Assembly (NCBI GenBank): GCA_902763615.1
Contig: CACWSX010000030.1
Coordinates: forward strand, 1-52,319
Direction: 5' to 3'
DNA length: 52,319 bases
DNA from: an uncultured Prevotellaceae bacterium
Lineage (GTDB): Bacteria > Bacteroidota > Bacteroidia > Bacteroidales > Bacteroidaceae
Shown: positions 33,454-43,512 of the stretch, in pieces
Layout of the letters: each line of letters begins with the position of its first letter
How positions within the stretch are numbered: the stretch's first letter is position 1
The notes under the pieces: model-generated
What the model was told of the DNA's origin: nothing
What the model saw: only the letters and a program-made list of their open reading frames with translations
The model's database searches: none
Made by a program: the position numbers and the translations under genes

Positions 33454-34125
33454 ATGTATGATGTAAAAGGGCATCTTCATGAGGTGTTGGGCCAATTGCC
33501 ACAGGGTGTCCGCCTTGTGGCAATTAGCAAGTATCATCCCAACGAATATATCGAGGCCGCTTATGCTGAAGGACAGCGTATCTTCGGCGAGAGTCATGAG
33601 CAGGAATTGCGCAAGAAACACGAACAGTTGCCCAAGGATATCGAGTGGCATTTCATCGGTCATTTACAGACTAATAAGGTAAAATACATTGCTCCTTATG
33701 TGACGATGATTGAGGCTGTTGACTCACTAAAACTCCTACGGGAAATAAATAAGCAATCAGAGAAATGCGGACGTTCGATTAAAGTTTTACTTGAACTTCA
33801 TATAGCTGAGGAATCTACCAAATATGGATTGACTCTTGACGTTTGTCGTGAACTGCTCGAAGGTGGTGAGTGGCGTGAGATGAAGCATGTTCAGATATGT
33901 GGATTAATGATGATGGCATCGTTTGTCGACGATCGGGAACAAATCCGTCGTGAGATGCAGATTGCCGCTGATTTCTTCGACGAGGTGAAAGCACGCTATT
34001 TTGCAGATGACGATGCTTTCTGTGAACGTTCCTGGGGCATGAGCGACGACTATCTGATAGCTTGTCAGACGCGTTCTACGATGGTCCGCATCGGCACAGC
34101 TATCTTCGGTCCCCGCGTTTATTGA
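33454..34125 (+). CDS. yggS: YggS-family PLP homeostasis protein
   Basis: A 223-residue fold-type III PLP-binding protein. The PLP Lys sits in RLVAISKYHPNEYIEAAY (about residue 25), and GESHEQELRKKHEQLP, WHFIGHLQTNKVKYI, LLELHIAEESTKYGL, LMMMASF and GMSDDYLIACQTRSTMVRIGTAIFGPR are the family motifs. It maintains cellular vitamin B6 levels. I used ATG 33454, four bases after the DUF4494 stop. ATGs at 33430 and 33436 would add 6-8 residues and overlap DUF4494. The 3' end overlaps the convergent EFR1 gene by 26 bases. Confidence 0.9.
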   Translation: MYDVKGHLHEVLGQLPQGVRLVAISKYHPNEYIEAAYAEGQRIFGESHEQELRKKHEQLPKDIEWHFIGHLQTNKVKYIAPYVTMIEAVDSLKLLREINKQSEKCGRSIKVLLELHIAEESTKYGLTLDVCRELLEGGEWREMKHVQICGLMMMASFVDDREQIRREMQIAADFFDEVKARYFADDDAFCERSWGMSDDYLIACQTRSTMVRIGTAIFGPRVY

Positions 34126-34906
34126 AATAATACTGGTCGCGCTTTCTCGTGATCCGTCCGAAATTGATGGCATGCACGGGACAATAATGATAGCAGGCTA
34201 AACAAGAAGTACACCGCCCGTTGTGCAACCACGCTGGTGGTGTACCTTGTATATTATCCACAGGACATTTGCTCTGGCATTTTCCACATCGGATGCATTT
34301 ATCGGTATCGACGGTGAACTTCTTGTCGTTCACCATCTTTCGGTTGAAGTATTCGCCAATCACATATGAGTAGAGTCTGGGGGTGGTACCTTTGTCAAGC
34401 TCTTCGATGCCACGCCTGCGTTCCTTGATCATCTGGATGATGTGGGATATCTGTTGGCGCGCCATATCGAGTTTCAAAGCTTCTTTTTCCTCCGAGTCAG
34501 TCTTCATAAACGGTAGACAGACATAACTCTCGGGCATAATGATTGAGAATACCGATTCTGTATGCATCGCCTCACCATTGCTACGTCTCAGACCCTCACA
34601 GGCTGCTAAATCGCGGTTCAGAATGGTCATTGCTTCGCCCATATTGTCGCCACAGGTGGTGAGTGCCCAACAGAAGTTCTTGTCAACGTTCAGTTTCAGA
34701 CTTCTGATAAAGTCGCGGACGATCCTTGGTACTTGCCATCCGTGGGTAGGAAAACAGAAACCGATGCGCTCGTTGGCCTCAAGGGTGTATGTATGGCATC
34801 CTCCGCGCAATTCATCGGGAATATACAATAACTGTTCTCCGATAGCATTGGCCACTTCCTGTGCCGCCCATCGGGTATTACCTGTTCCGCTGAAATAGAA
34901 AACCAT
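34100..34906 (-). CDS. EFR1-family flavodoxin-ferredoxin protein
   Basis: A 268-residue fusion. The N-terminal flavodoxin-like domain has an FMN loop (YFSGTGNTRWAAQEVA, residues 4-19). The C-terminal ferredoxin domain carries two 4Fe-4S Cys clusters (CIRCGKCQSKCP and CTSCLACYHYCP, residues about 205-245). EFR1 proteins are thought to mediate electron transfer in anaerobes. It is a single gene with a full minus-strand promoter (34926-34957) and a short leader. Substrate and partner are unknown. Confidence 0.9.
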   Translation of the reverse strand: MVFYFSGTGNTRWAAQEVANAIGEQLLYIPDELRGGCHTYTLEANERIGFCFPTHGWQVPRIVRDFIRSLKLNVDKNFCWALTTCGDNMGEAMTILNRDLAACEGLRRSNGEAMHTESVFSIIMPESYVCLPFMKTDSEEKEALKLDMARQQISHIIQMIKERRRGIEELDKGTTPRLYSYVIGEYFNRKMVNDKKFTVDTDKCIRCGKCQSKCPVDNIQGTPPAWLHNGRCTSCLACYHYCPVHAINFGRITRKRDQYYFNKRGDRR

Positions 34907-34925
34907 GTTTTTATATAATTTTTGG

Positions 34926-34957
34926 CAAAGTTACAAAGAAGTAAGTAAAATACCAAA
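34926..34957 (-). promoter_or_regulatory. Promoter of the EFR1 gene
   Basis: Minus-strand TTTG (34954-34957), a 20-base spacer and TAACTTTG (34926-34933), about 20 bases before the ATG. Confidence 0.75.
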
Positions 34958-34983
34958 AAATTAAAATAAAATGTCTGAAATTA

Positions 34984-35015
34984 TTTGGTGCGAATGGGGC
35001 AAATCCTTAAATTTG
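34984..35015 (+). promoter_or_regulatory. Promoter of the small secreted protein gene
   Basis: TTTG (34984-34987), a 20-base spacer and TAAATTTG (35008-35015). The GTG that opens the reading frame follows after only four bases, so the message would start at or next to it. Confidence 0.75.
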
Positions 35016-35019
35016 CAAC

Positions 35020-35538
35020 GTGAACAGATGGCGAATTCTTATGCTGCTTCTCATGGCAGTGTTTTCGGTGGATAGTTTCTCACAGCGACACCTTGTTGTA
35101 GTCGATGTTGAGACGCTTATTCCTGTGTCGGGCGCTAATGTGGTCAGCCGTGAAGGCACTAGCGTCACAGATTCTCTTGGTCATGTTCTTGTATCTGACA
35201 GCTGTCGGTCGTTGTCGTTTTCGCATGTCAACTACGAAAGCCGTATTATCAATCTGGCGGAGGTGCGCGATACGGTATTCATGATTTCCAAACTGTTGAA
35301 TATCAAAGAAGTGGTTGTATTCGGTCATGGTCCTCAAGAGGAAATCTCTGACGATTTGAAGAAGAAGTTAAAAATGGATGCGATTAATGCCCAATTGGCA
35401 GCTGCCAATCCTAATAGCGGTATCAATGTTCTGGCCATTCTGAAAAAGCTTATTCCCAAAAAGTGGCTCGCCAGTCTCCGGAAGAACTCCAAGGAGGAAC
35501 GGCTCAAACGCCTTCAGAAGATGCTCGACGAATATTAA
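35020..35538 (+). CDS. Secreted protein with a CarboxypepD_reg-like domain
   Basis: A 172-residue exported protein. The signal peptide is MNRWRILMLLLMAVFSVDSFS, only complete if the start is the GTG at 35020. The first in-frame ATG (35041) would lose the positive n-region. Residues about 24-95 (HLVVVDVETLIPVSGANVV, then SFSHVNYESRIINL) resemble the carboxypeptidase regulatory-like beta sandwich common at the front of Bacteroidetes TonB receptors. The remainder is helical and basic (PKKWLASLRKNSKEERLKRL). No barrel follows, so it is a stand-alone periplasmic or surface protein. The tight promoter implies a leaderless message. Confidence 0.7.
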   Translation: MNRWRILMLLLMAVFSVDSFSQRHLVVVDVETLIPVSGANVVSREGTSVTDSLGHVLVSDSCRSLSFSHVNYESRIINLAEVRDTVFMISKLLNIKEVVVFGHGPQEEISDDLKKKLKMDAINAQLAAANPNSGINVLAILKKLIPKKWLASLRKNSKEERLKRLQKMLDEY

Positions 35539-35564
35539 AAATCCCCGCTAGACAGCGGGGATTT
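35539..35564. terminator. Bidirectional terminator between the secreted protein gene and thrC
   Basis: AAATCCCCGCT (35539-35549) and AGCGGGGATTT (35554-35564) form a perfect 11-bp stem with a four-base loop, starting at the base after the stop codon. It serves both the plus-strand gene and the convergent thr operon. Confidence 0.88.
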
Positions 35565-35566
35565 GA

Positions 35567-36904
35567 TTATTGCATGAGATAGCGTTTGAAGTCTTCAAAA
35601 TGTTTTGTCATAGGAACACTCTGCTTCTCACCCTTCATGAAGGCTGCCAAACGATCAGGAATATCTACATCGATACCTAAGATGTCATCCACTTTCTCTT
35701 TGAACTTTGCCGGATGGGCTGTCTCACAGAATACACCGATCTCGCCAACCTTTAAACCATCAGCTAAGGCCTGATAACCGCAAGCACCATGAGGATCCAG
35801 AATATAACCCGTTTTAGCATAACACTGACGCATGGTCTCACGAATCTGGTCGTCGCTATAGGTTGCTCCGCTGATCAGGTTAGTGATATGATGATGCGTA
35901 GCCACATCGGTCAGTTTGTTATTCTGGCTGTAAAGATTGATGATACGGGCGAAGTTGGATGGATCGCCGACATCCATCGCATTAGCGAGTGTCTGTACAC
36001 TGGCCTTTGGTTCATATTGGCCTGTCTGTAGGTATTTGTAAACGATGTCATTTGCATTATTTGCAGCGATGAAACGCTTTATGGGCAGACCCATCGCATG
36101 ACCGAAGAGAGCAGAACAGATATTGCCGAAATTACCCGATGGTACACACATTACAAGATTCTCAGCTTTGCCGAGCGCCTTCATGCGGGCGTAGGCATTG
36201 AAGTAATAGAATGCCTGTGGCAGAAAACGGGCCACATTGATGGAATTTGCAGAGGTCAGTTTCATGTGCTTGTTCAATTCCTCATCCATGAAGGCTGATT
36301 TCACCAATGCCTGACAATCGTCGAAGACACCATCCACCTCGATTGCGGTGATGTTCTTGCCAAGTGTTGTGAACTGGCATTCCTGAATGGGCGACACCTT
36401 GCCTTTGGGATAGAGTACATAGACATGAATGCCATCAACACCGAGGAAACCGTTGGCAACGGCAGAGCCTGTATCCCCAGAGGTCGCCACGAGGACATTG
36501 ATTAGATTGTTCTGATGACTCTGAGTATTTTGAGTGAAATATCTCAGCAGTCGCGCCATGAAACGAGCACCGACATCCTTGAAGGCGAGGGTAGGACCGT
36601 GAAAGAGTTCCAGACTATAGATATTATCCTCGACCTTGACCACAGGACAATCGAAGGAGAGAGTGTCGTATACGATATCCTGAAGGGCATCAAGGTCGAC
36701 GTCTTCACCAAAGAATGCGCTAGCCACATTGTAGGCAATCTGTTGGAAAGACATGTCCTGAATGTTGTCGAAGAACACCTTCGGCAGTATTTTGATTTCT
36801 TCTGGCATGTAAAGACCGCGATCTTCTGCCAGGCCTTTCACTACGGCCTTTTTGAGGTCAGCGATGGGGGCTTTTCCATTAGTGCTATAATAATTCATAG
36901 ACAT
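35567..36904 (-). CDS. thrC: Threonine synthase
   Basis: A 445-residue PLP enzyme. PLP Lys in ELFHGPTLAFKDVGARFMARLL, phosphate-binding ATSGDTGSAVANGFLG, and CVPSGNFGNICSALFGHAMG and ILDPHGACGYQA match the bacterial ThrC type. It converts O-phosphohomoserine to threonine. It is the last gene of the minus-strand thr operon and closes with the shared terminator. ATG is at 36902-36904 (MSMNYYSTNGKAP). A second ATG lies two codons later and could also be used. Confidence 0.93.
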   Translation of the reverse strand: MSMNYYSTNGKAPIADLKKAVVKGLAEDRGLYMPEEIKILPKVFFDNIQDMSFQQIAYNVASAFFGEDVDLDALQDIVYDTLSFDCPVVKVEDNIYSLELFHGPTLAFKDVGARFMARLLRYFTQNTQSHQNNLINVLVATSGDTGSAVANGFLGVDGIHVYVLYPKGKVSPIQECQFTTLGKNITAIEVDGVFDDCQALVKSAFMDEELNKHMKLTSANSINVARFLPQAFYYFNAYARMKALGKAENLVMCVPSGNFGNICSALFGHAMGLPIKRFIAANNANDIVYKYLQTGQYEPKASVQTLANAMDVGDPSNFARIINLYSQNNKLTDVATHHHITNLISGATYSDDQIRETMRQCYAKTGYILDPHGACGYQALADGLKVGEIGVFCETAHPAKFKEKVDDILGIDVDIPDRLAAFMKGEKQSVPMTKHFEDFKRYLMQ

Positions 36905-36919
36905 TTAACTTTGATGATA

Positions 36920-38224
36920 TTATTTGATGGCCATAAGGGTCTGCATGAACTGGGCGTGACGGAGAAGACCATAGGAACCGTCGACGCACGAAACCTCGTC
37001 GTACTGCTGTACATCGTCGGGCTTGATGCCACGATGCCAGATGAGGAAGGGTACGGCCTGTCCCACGTGAATACGCATCTCAACGGGTGTGAGATGATCG
37101 GGTAGCACGGCGATACAAACGGGCTCTTTCCACTTGCTTACCTCATTATAGATAGGGGCGATCAGACGCTGATCAAGATATTCGATCGTCTTGAGTTTCA
37201 ATTCCAGATCGCCATCATGACCTGCCTCGTCGCTAGCCTCTACATGAACAAACACGAAATCGTCCCGCTGGAGGGCTCTGATGGCAGCCTCAGCCTTACC
37301 TTCGTAGTTGGTGTCGGCCAAGCCTGTGGCACCTTTCACGCGGATAATCTTCAAACCTGCGTAGTGGCCGATACCGCGGATTAGGTCGACAGCAGAGATG
37401 ACAGAGCCGGACTTCACTTGCGGATAGCGTTGCATGAGAGTCTCCATAGATGGACGGTAACCACCGCTCCAAGGCCAGATACTATTGGCCTGGCGCTCAC
37501 CGCGCTTGGCACGTTCAATATTAAAGGGATGCTCGGTAAGCAGTTTCTGCGACTTTATGATGAGTTCGTTCAACAGATCGGCTGTCTCTTCTGGCGAGAG
37601 GCGGATAGAACCGGCATGATGGACAGTATTTCGCGATTCGGGCTTCACCAGCAGGGGATACCACTCCTGATTAGGATGGTCGTGGGGCGGGGCACAAACG
37701 ATATGCTTGTTGCCGCCTTTAATGATGAGCAGATGTCGGTACTGAATGCCGGTAATGAATTTGACACGCTCGAAACCGTAACGCTCGTTGATGGGCGCTG
37801 CAAGGTGTTCGTTCAGATATTTAATCAGCACGTCGCCATCCTCGGTCTCAAGGTTTCCACCGTTATGGGTGATAATCACACCATCCATGCCCGAGTTCCC
37901 ATCACCTAAGCGTGGTTTGTCAATAGTGATGATGTTACAGCGCAGAGCCAGATCGTCGTCGGCCATCTCATAACCTATCGAAGCTGCCTCTAAAGGGCCG
38001 CGACCTTCATAGACACGGTTCAAATCGTAGCCAAGAATGGCTGTGTTTGCTACTTCTGAACCCGGGGGAAAACCCTCTGGAACAGTGATAAGGCGACCAC
38101 AACGACCTTCACGGGCCAAACGGTCCATCATGGGTTTGTTGGCGCATTGCAGTAAGGTCTTTCCTTCAAGTCGTTTGACGGGAAGATCGGCCATGCCATC
38201 ACCTAATATGATGATATGCTTCAT
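36920..38224 (-). CDS. Archaeal-type phosphoglycerate mutase-like protein, probable homoserine kinase
   Basis: A 434-residue alkaline phosphatase-superfamily protein of the ApgM type. The N-terminal IILGDGMADLP metal-site motif and the nucleophile-region GSEVANTAILGYD are present, as are HVEASDEAGHDGDLELK and LPDHLTPV, which hold the His/Asp metal ligands. It is usually annotated as cofactor-independent phosphoglycerate mutase. It sits in the operon between thrA and thrC, exactly where homoserine kinase is needed, and no ThrB of the GHMP type is visible in the window. As I recall, genetic studies in Bacteroides have proposed this gene as the homoserine kinase. On context I favour that role over glycolysis. 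It overlaps neither neighbour (gaps of 15 and 3 bases). Confidence 0.85.
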   Translation of the reverse strand: MKHIIILGDGMADLPVKRLEGKTLLQCANKPMMDRLAREGRCGRLITVPEGFPPGSEVANTAILGYDLNRVYEGRGPLEAASIGYEMADDDLALRCNIITIDKPRLGDGNSGMDGVIITHNGGNLETEDGDVLIKYLNEHLAAPINERYGFERVKFITGIQYRHLLIIKGGNKHIVCAPPHDHPNQEWYPLLVKPESRNTVHHAGSIRLSPEETADLLNELIIKSQKLLTEHPFNIERAKRGERQANSIWPWSGGYRPSMETLMQRYPQVKSGSVISAVDLIRGIGHYAGLKIIRVKGATGLADTNYEGKAEAAIRALQRDDFVFVHVEASDEAGHDGDLELKLKTIEYLDQRLIAPIYNEVSKWKEPVCIAVLPDHLTPVEMRIHVGQAVPFLIWHRGIKPDDVQQYDEVSCVDGSYGLLRHAQFMQTLMAIK

Positions 38225-38227
38225 ATG

Positions 38228-40670
38228 TTAAATGTTTGCGATTGACATGATATTGGCAAACACACCAGCAGCGGTCACAGCAGCACCGGCACCATAACCC
38301 TGAATCAACATAGGATACTCCTTATAGCGCTCGGTGGTAAGCAATACGATATTGTTAGAGCCTTCAAGACCATAGAACGGATGTCCGTATGGCACTTCCT
38401 TCAAAGCGACGCTGGTTTTGAAGGATGACGGATTCTTCTCATCGGCTTCCATCGTAGCAACGAAGCGCCAACGTTTGTTCTCAGCCTCGAGCACCTTACG
38501 ACGGGCTTCGAAATCTGCATCAAGCTCAGGCAGACGTTTCCAGAAGTCGTCAATCGAACCCTCGAAAAAACTGTCGGGCACAAAGAGATGCTTCTCCACA
38601 TCTGACTGTTCTACCTTATAGCCAGCCTCACGGGTGAGGATTACCAATTTGCGGATAACATCCGTACCACTGAGGTCGATTCGTGGGTCTGGCTCTGAGT
38701 AACGCTGTTCCTTAGCGCGCTTCACAGTCTCAGAGAAAGGCACGTCGGCAGCAATCTCGTTGAAGATGAAGTTCAGCGTACCGGAAAGAATAGCCTCAAT
38801 CTTCAGGATCTTATCACCCGAGTTACACAGGTCGTTTATAGTACCGATAATCGGCAGACCTGCTCCTACGTTGGTTTCATAACGGAACCATACACCGCGG
38901 TCACGGGCAGTCTGGCGGAGTTTGATATAACTGTCATAATCGCTCGAGGCTGCAATCTTATTGGCAGCCACTACGGAGATATTATGCTCTAGGAATGTCT
39001 GATAAAGAACGGCAATCTGACGGCTGGCGGTACAGTCGACGAAGACAGAGTTGAAGATATTCATCTTCACAATCTCGTCACGCATGTGGTCTGTATTAGC
39101 CGCATATCCCGCACGCAGGATCTTCTCATAATTGTCGAGGTCGATGCCGTCACGATCGAGCACGAAGTTGTCCACATCCGAGATACCCACCACATTCAGT
39201 TTCAGACGCTTGGTCTGCATCAGGTACTGCTGCTGCGTGCGGATCTGCTCCAGGAGCATGCCACCCACGGTACCGATACCGCAAATAAACAGGTTGAGCA
39301 CCTTGTATTCTGAGAGGAAGAACGAGTCGTGGAGCACATTGAGCGATTTGCGCAGGAAACGGCCGTCGACCACAAACGAGATGTTCGTTTCCGAGGCGCC
39401 CTGGGCACAGGCAATCACAGAGATACCTGAACGGCCCAGTGTTCCAAACAACTTACCGGCAATACCCGGTGTCTGCTTCATGTTCTCACCCACGATGGCG
39501 ATGGTGGCCAGACCACTCTCCACCTGCATGGGGAACATAGCACCCGTCTCGATCTCCTTGGCAAACTCTGCATTCAGAACTTCTGCTGCGGCTTCGGCAT
39601 CCTCGTCACGCACACCGATAGAGGTGGAGTTCTCAGAAGAAGCCTGCGACACCATAAACACAGAGATACCCTTATTGGCGAGCGTAGTGAAAATACGGCG
39701 GTTCACGCCGATCACACCCACCATCGAGAGTCCGGTTACCGTAATCAACGAGGTGCCCTTGATGCTCGAGATACCCTTGATGGGCTTCAGGTCATCGTCG
39801 ATCTTCTCCTTGATGAGGGTTCCCGGATGCTCGGGATTGAAAGTATTCTTGACCTTAATAGGAATATTCTTTACGCAGACAGGATAGATGGTCGGCGGGT
39901 AGATTACCTTTGCACCGAAATTGCAAAGCTCCATTGCCTCTACATAAGAGAGTTCGTTGATCGTGTAGGCACTCTTAATCACCTTCGGATCAGCCGTCAT
40001 GAAACCGTCCACATCTGTCCAGATCTCCAACACTTCTGCATTCAGCACAGCGGCGATGATAGCGGCCGTATAGTCACTACCGCCACGACCCAGGTTTGTG
40101 GTTTCGTGGGTGTCACGGTCTCTGGCGATAAAGCCAGGCACCACATACACGTTCTTGTCGCTGATGTCCTTGAAGGCTTCCTTTACCAGCTCTGTCGTCA
40201 GATCGGCGTCAACCACATGTCTGCCCAGTTTCTTCTCCGTGCGGATGAAGTCGCGGCTGTTCATACGGACACCGTTCTTGATCATTGCTGCCACGATGTG
40301 CGAACTCAGACGTTCACCGTAAGACACGATGGTGTCTTCTGTCTTCTTCGACAGGTCGTGAATCAGGTACACACCATAGAAGATACTCTTCAACTGGTCG
40401 AAGAGCTGATCTACATTATTGAATAAGTCAATGCGCTTTTTGTCGTCCTGGATGATGGCCTCGATCATCTGGTGGTGGCGCGTCACCATCGTGTCGAATT
40501 CCTCACGATAGTGATCATCTCCTTGCTGGGCCAACTTCGATGTGGCGATCAGTTTGTCGGTGATGCCGTCAAGTGCACTTACTACTACTACGACAGGTTG
40601 CGTCCGAGCCTCTGTCTCCACAATTTTTTTCAAAACCTACGGACGTTCCGCCGAATTTCATTACTTTCAT
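38228..40670 (-). pseudogene. thrA: Aspartate kinase-homoserine dehydrogenase I, N-terminal frameshift
   Basis: The main frame (38228-40633, opening with TTG) encodes 801 residues of ThrA: aspartokinase remainder (VVVVVSALDGITDKLIATSKL, NLGRGGSDYTAAI, IWTDVDGFMTADPK), two ACT regulatory regions, then homoserine dehydrogenase (LFICGIGTVGG, AANKIA, YETNVGAGLPIIGTI, LSGTLNFI). The essential start MKVMKFGGTSVG (ATG 40668-40670) lies in another frame and cannot connect to it. The switch is at TTTTGAAAAAAATTG (about 40624-40635) and needs one base skipped. Compared with E. coli ThrA, about seven residues are also missing between GTSV and KKIVE, consistent with a deletion of about 20 bases. This is either a real lesion or an assembly error. 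Confidence 0.9.
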
Positions 40671-40737
40671 ATTTCTATGCAATTTATCTTGCCTAACGGT
40701 ACCCCTCAACAAGCGGGGATTACTCCATTGGCGGGTG

Positions 40738-40769
40738 CAAAGATAGTGCAAATCGGGGAAATAACCAAA
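40738..40769 (-). promoter_or_regulatory. Promoter of the thr operon
   Basis: Minus-strand TTTG (40766-40769), a 20-base spacer and TATCTTTG (40738-40745). It gives a leader of about 60 bases before ATG 40670, with no Thr- or Ile-rich leader peptide. Confidence 0.75.
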
Positions 40770-40803
40770 TAATTCGTGATATTTTTCGGACGAGTGTGCC
40801 AAA

Positions 40804-40838
40804 ATATAAAAATCCCCCCGCTGATTTGCGAGGGGATT
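40804..40838 (-). terminator. Terminator after the esterase remnant
   Basis: On the minus strand AATCCCCTCGC (from 40838) pairs with GCGGGGGGATT (to 40811) with one G-T pair, followed by TTTTTATATTTT. It lies just after the stop codon of the esterase remnant. Confidence 0.7.
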
Positions 40839-40859
40839 GATGTATTACTGCTGTTTATC

Positions 40860-41189
40860 CTACTTGAAGATCTTCTGAGCGAACATCGTCAGGTAGATAC
40901 GCCAGTTGCGCCAGATATGACCGCCTTCGGTTTCTACATATTCATATTTATAACCCTGCGAATCCCAATAATTGCGCAGATCGACTGTGCTCTGATAGAG
41001 GAAGTCGGTCTTACCCATACCCATCCAATAGAGCTTGGGCTTGCTGCCGAATAGTTTGGCTGACTGTTGGGCGAAGTTGGGATCACCCTTGATCTGATCT
41101 GCAAACGAGGCGCCTTGAATCTGGTTGTTGCCCTTTGAGAGATTGCCGTGAGGCACCTCATTCACTTTATACAAATTTTTATAAAAAAA
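40860..41189 (-). pseudogene. Remnant of an esterase gene with large internal deletion
   Basis: An open frame of about 110 residues on the minus strand, with no ATG of its own (frame from 41189, a TTG at 41174). The first part, KNLYKVNEVPHGNLSK, matches the junction between the CBM48-like and catalytic domains of Bacteroidetes Fes/feruloyl-type esterases (usually VPHGxxSKVWY). The last part, from KPKLYWMGMGKTDFLYQS through VETEGGHIWRNWRIYL to the end, is the C-terminal end, including the catalytic-His segment GGHIW. The entire middle with the nucleophile is missing, and so are the signal peptide and N-domain. It is a decayed gene, not a functional enzyme, though still followed by a terminator. 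Confidence 0.75.
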
Positions 41190-41223
41190 CTCAAAAAATC
41201 TTGGATTCTTCGCAAAAGGTTTT

Positions 41224-41231
41224 TACCTTTG
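41224..41231 (+). promoter_or_regulatory. -7 promoter element before the small signal-peptide ORF
   Basis: TACCTTTG with CTTG at 41200-41203 as the probable -33 box (20-base spacer). It lies four bases before ATG 41236 and may also drive the PAP2 phosphatase gene at 41410. Confidence 0.65.
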
Positions 41232-41235
41232 TAGC

Positions 41236-41385
41236 ATGAAACGGACACTTTTGTTTTTTAGTATACTGATTACAATCGGAATAACCCCTTTGTCGGCACA
41301 GGAATCCGGCAATGAGGCAGACCTTCAGACACTTCTGGTTCTTTTTTGCCCGACGCAGAAATGCCCGTTAAGACGTGGGAATTAA
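41236..41385 (+). CDS. 49-codon ORF with signal peptide, possibly a truncated gene
   Basis: ATG 41236 opens MKRTLLFFSILITIGITPLS, a convincing signal peptide, then AQESGNEADLQTLLVLFCPT and a short basic end before TAA 41383-41385. It has a good promoter with almost no leader. The mature part of about 27 residues has no recognisable domain. It lies next to the decayed esterase, so it is probably the surviving 5' end of another gene that lost its body. A genuine small secreted peptide cannot be excluded. The PAP2 gene starts 25 bases later. Confidence 0.45.
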   Translation: MKRTLLFFSILITIGITPLSAQESGNEADLQTLLVLFCPTQKCPLRRGN

Positions 41386-41409
41386 TCAACAACTAATATA
41401 TTACAACTT

Positions 41410-42231
41410 ATGAAGAAACTAATTATGATGGCAGTATTGATGACTGCAACCGTATCTGCTTTAGCGCAGAGAAAAGCCGAACCTTATTTCTCATTCAGAG
41501 AGTTACCCAACATGCTCAAATGGTGTCCGGCTCCTCCAGATACCGTCGGAGCAGCCTTTGCCTACGATATCATGCAGTACATGTGGGGTAAGGAGGTGCG
41601 CCAGAAAGATAAGGAGCGTACTGCTATTGCCATCCGCGATGCCGTCTATAGCCTCGAATGCATTGCTGATGAATACAGTGTACCCTTCGGTTTGAAGATT
41701 TCCGAGGAAGAGACGCCCGAGATCTGGAAGTTGCTCAACGATGCCAAGGTTACAGGCGAGAATATCAGTAACTTCCCGAAGTTCTATTATAAACGGATTC
41801 GCCCGTTCATGCGATTCCACGAACACACCGCCACCCCACAGTTTGAGCCGGATCTGCGCAGGAATTTCTCCTATCCCTCTGGTCATACCATCCTGGGTTG
41901 GAACTCAGCCTTGCTGCTCGCAGAAATCAATCCGGAGCGTGCCGACACCCTTCTGAAGCGCGGATACATGTACGGTGAGAGTCGTGTGATTGTGGGTGCC
42001 CATTGGCAGAGCGATGTGGATGCCGGTCGCCTGGCAGCCGCTGCCGCCTATTCGCGCATGCACAGCAGCGAACGATTCCTCGAACAGATGCAACTGGCAC
42101 GTCTGGAGTTTCGCATCAAGAAAGGCCTGGCTACCAAAGAGGAGCAGAAGTCTTTCAAGAAGTTAGTCGAGAAACGCGATAAGGCAGCTAAAGCCGCTAT
42201 GGCCGCTAAAGAGGCTAAGGCTAAGAAATAA
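41410..42231 (+). CDS. PAP2-family acid phosphatase, exported
   Basis: A 273-residue class A non-specific acid phosphatase. The signal peptide (MKKLIMMAVLMTATVSALA) and the three-part PAP2 signature KFYYKRIRPF, SYPSGHT and SRVIVGAHWQSDVDAG are complete, with catalytic His in the second and third parts. The C-terminal 45 residues are an Ala/Lys-rich helix (AKAAMAAKEAKAKK). It hydrolyses phosphomonoesters in the periplasm. It shares its promoter region with the 49-codon ORF and converges with the DEAD-box helicase gene with no bases between the stops. Confidence 0.92.
   Translation: MKKLIMMAVLMTATVSALAQRKAEPYFSFRELPNMLKWCPAPPDTVGAAFAYDIMQYMWGKEVRQKDKERTAIAIRDAVYSLECIADEYSVPFGLKISEEETPEIWKLLNDAKVTGENISNFPKFYYKRIRPFMRFHEHTATPQFEPDLRRNFSYPSGHTILGWNSALLLAEINPERADTLLKRGYMYGESRVIVGAHWQSDVDAGRLAAAAAYSRMHSSERFLEQMQLARLEFRIKKGLATKEEQKSFKKLVEKRDKAAKAAMAAKEAKAKK

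Positions 42232-43511
<1,280 letters not shown>

Positions 43512-43512
<1 letters not shown>

Noticed and set aside
40624-40635. Programmed -1 ribosomal frameshift in thrA at the A7 run
   Set aside because: A -1 shift leads to the wrong frame. A +1 or -2 shift is needed, and about seven conserved residues are absent, so a deletion explains the data better.
40671-40740. Threonine attenuator leader peptide
   Set aside because: The only candidate is ATG GAG TAA with no Thr or Ile codons, and no terminator hairpin with a T tract is present before thrA.
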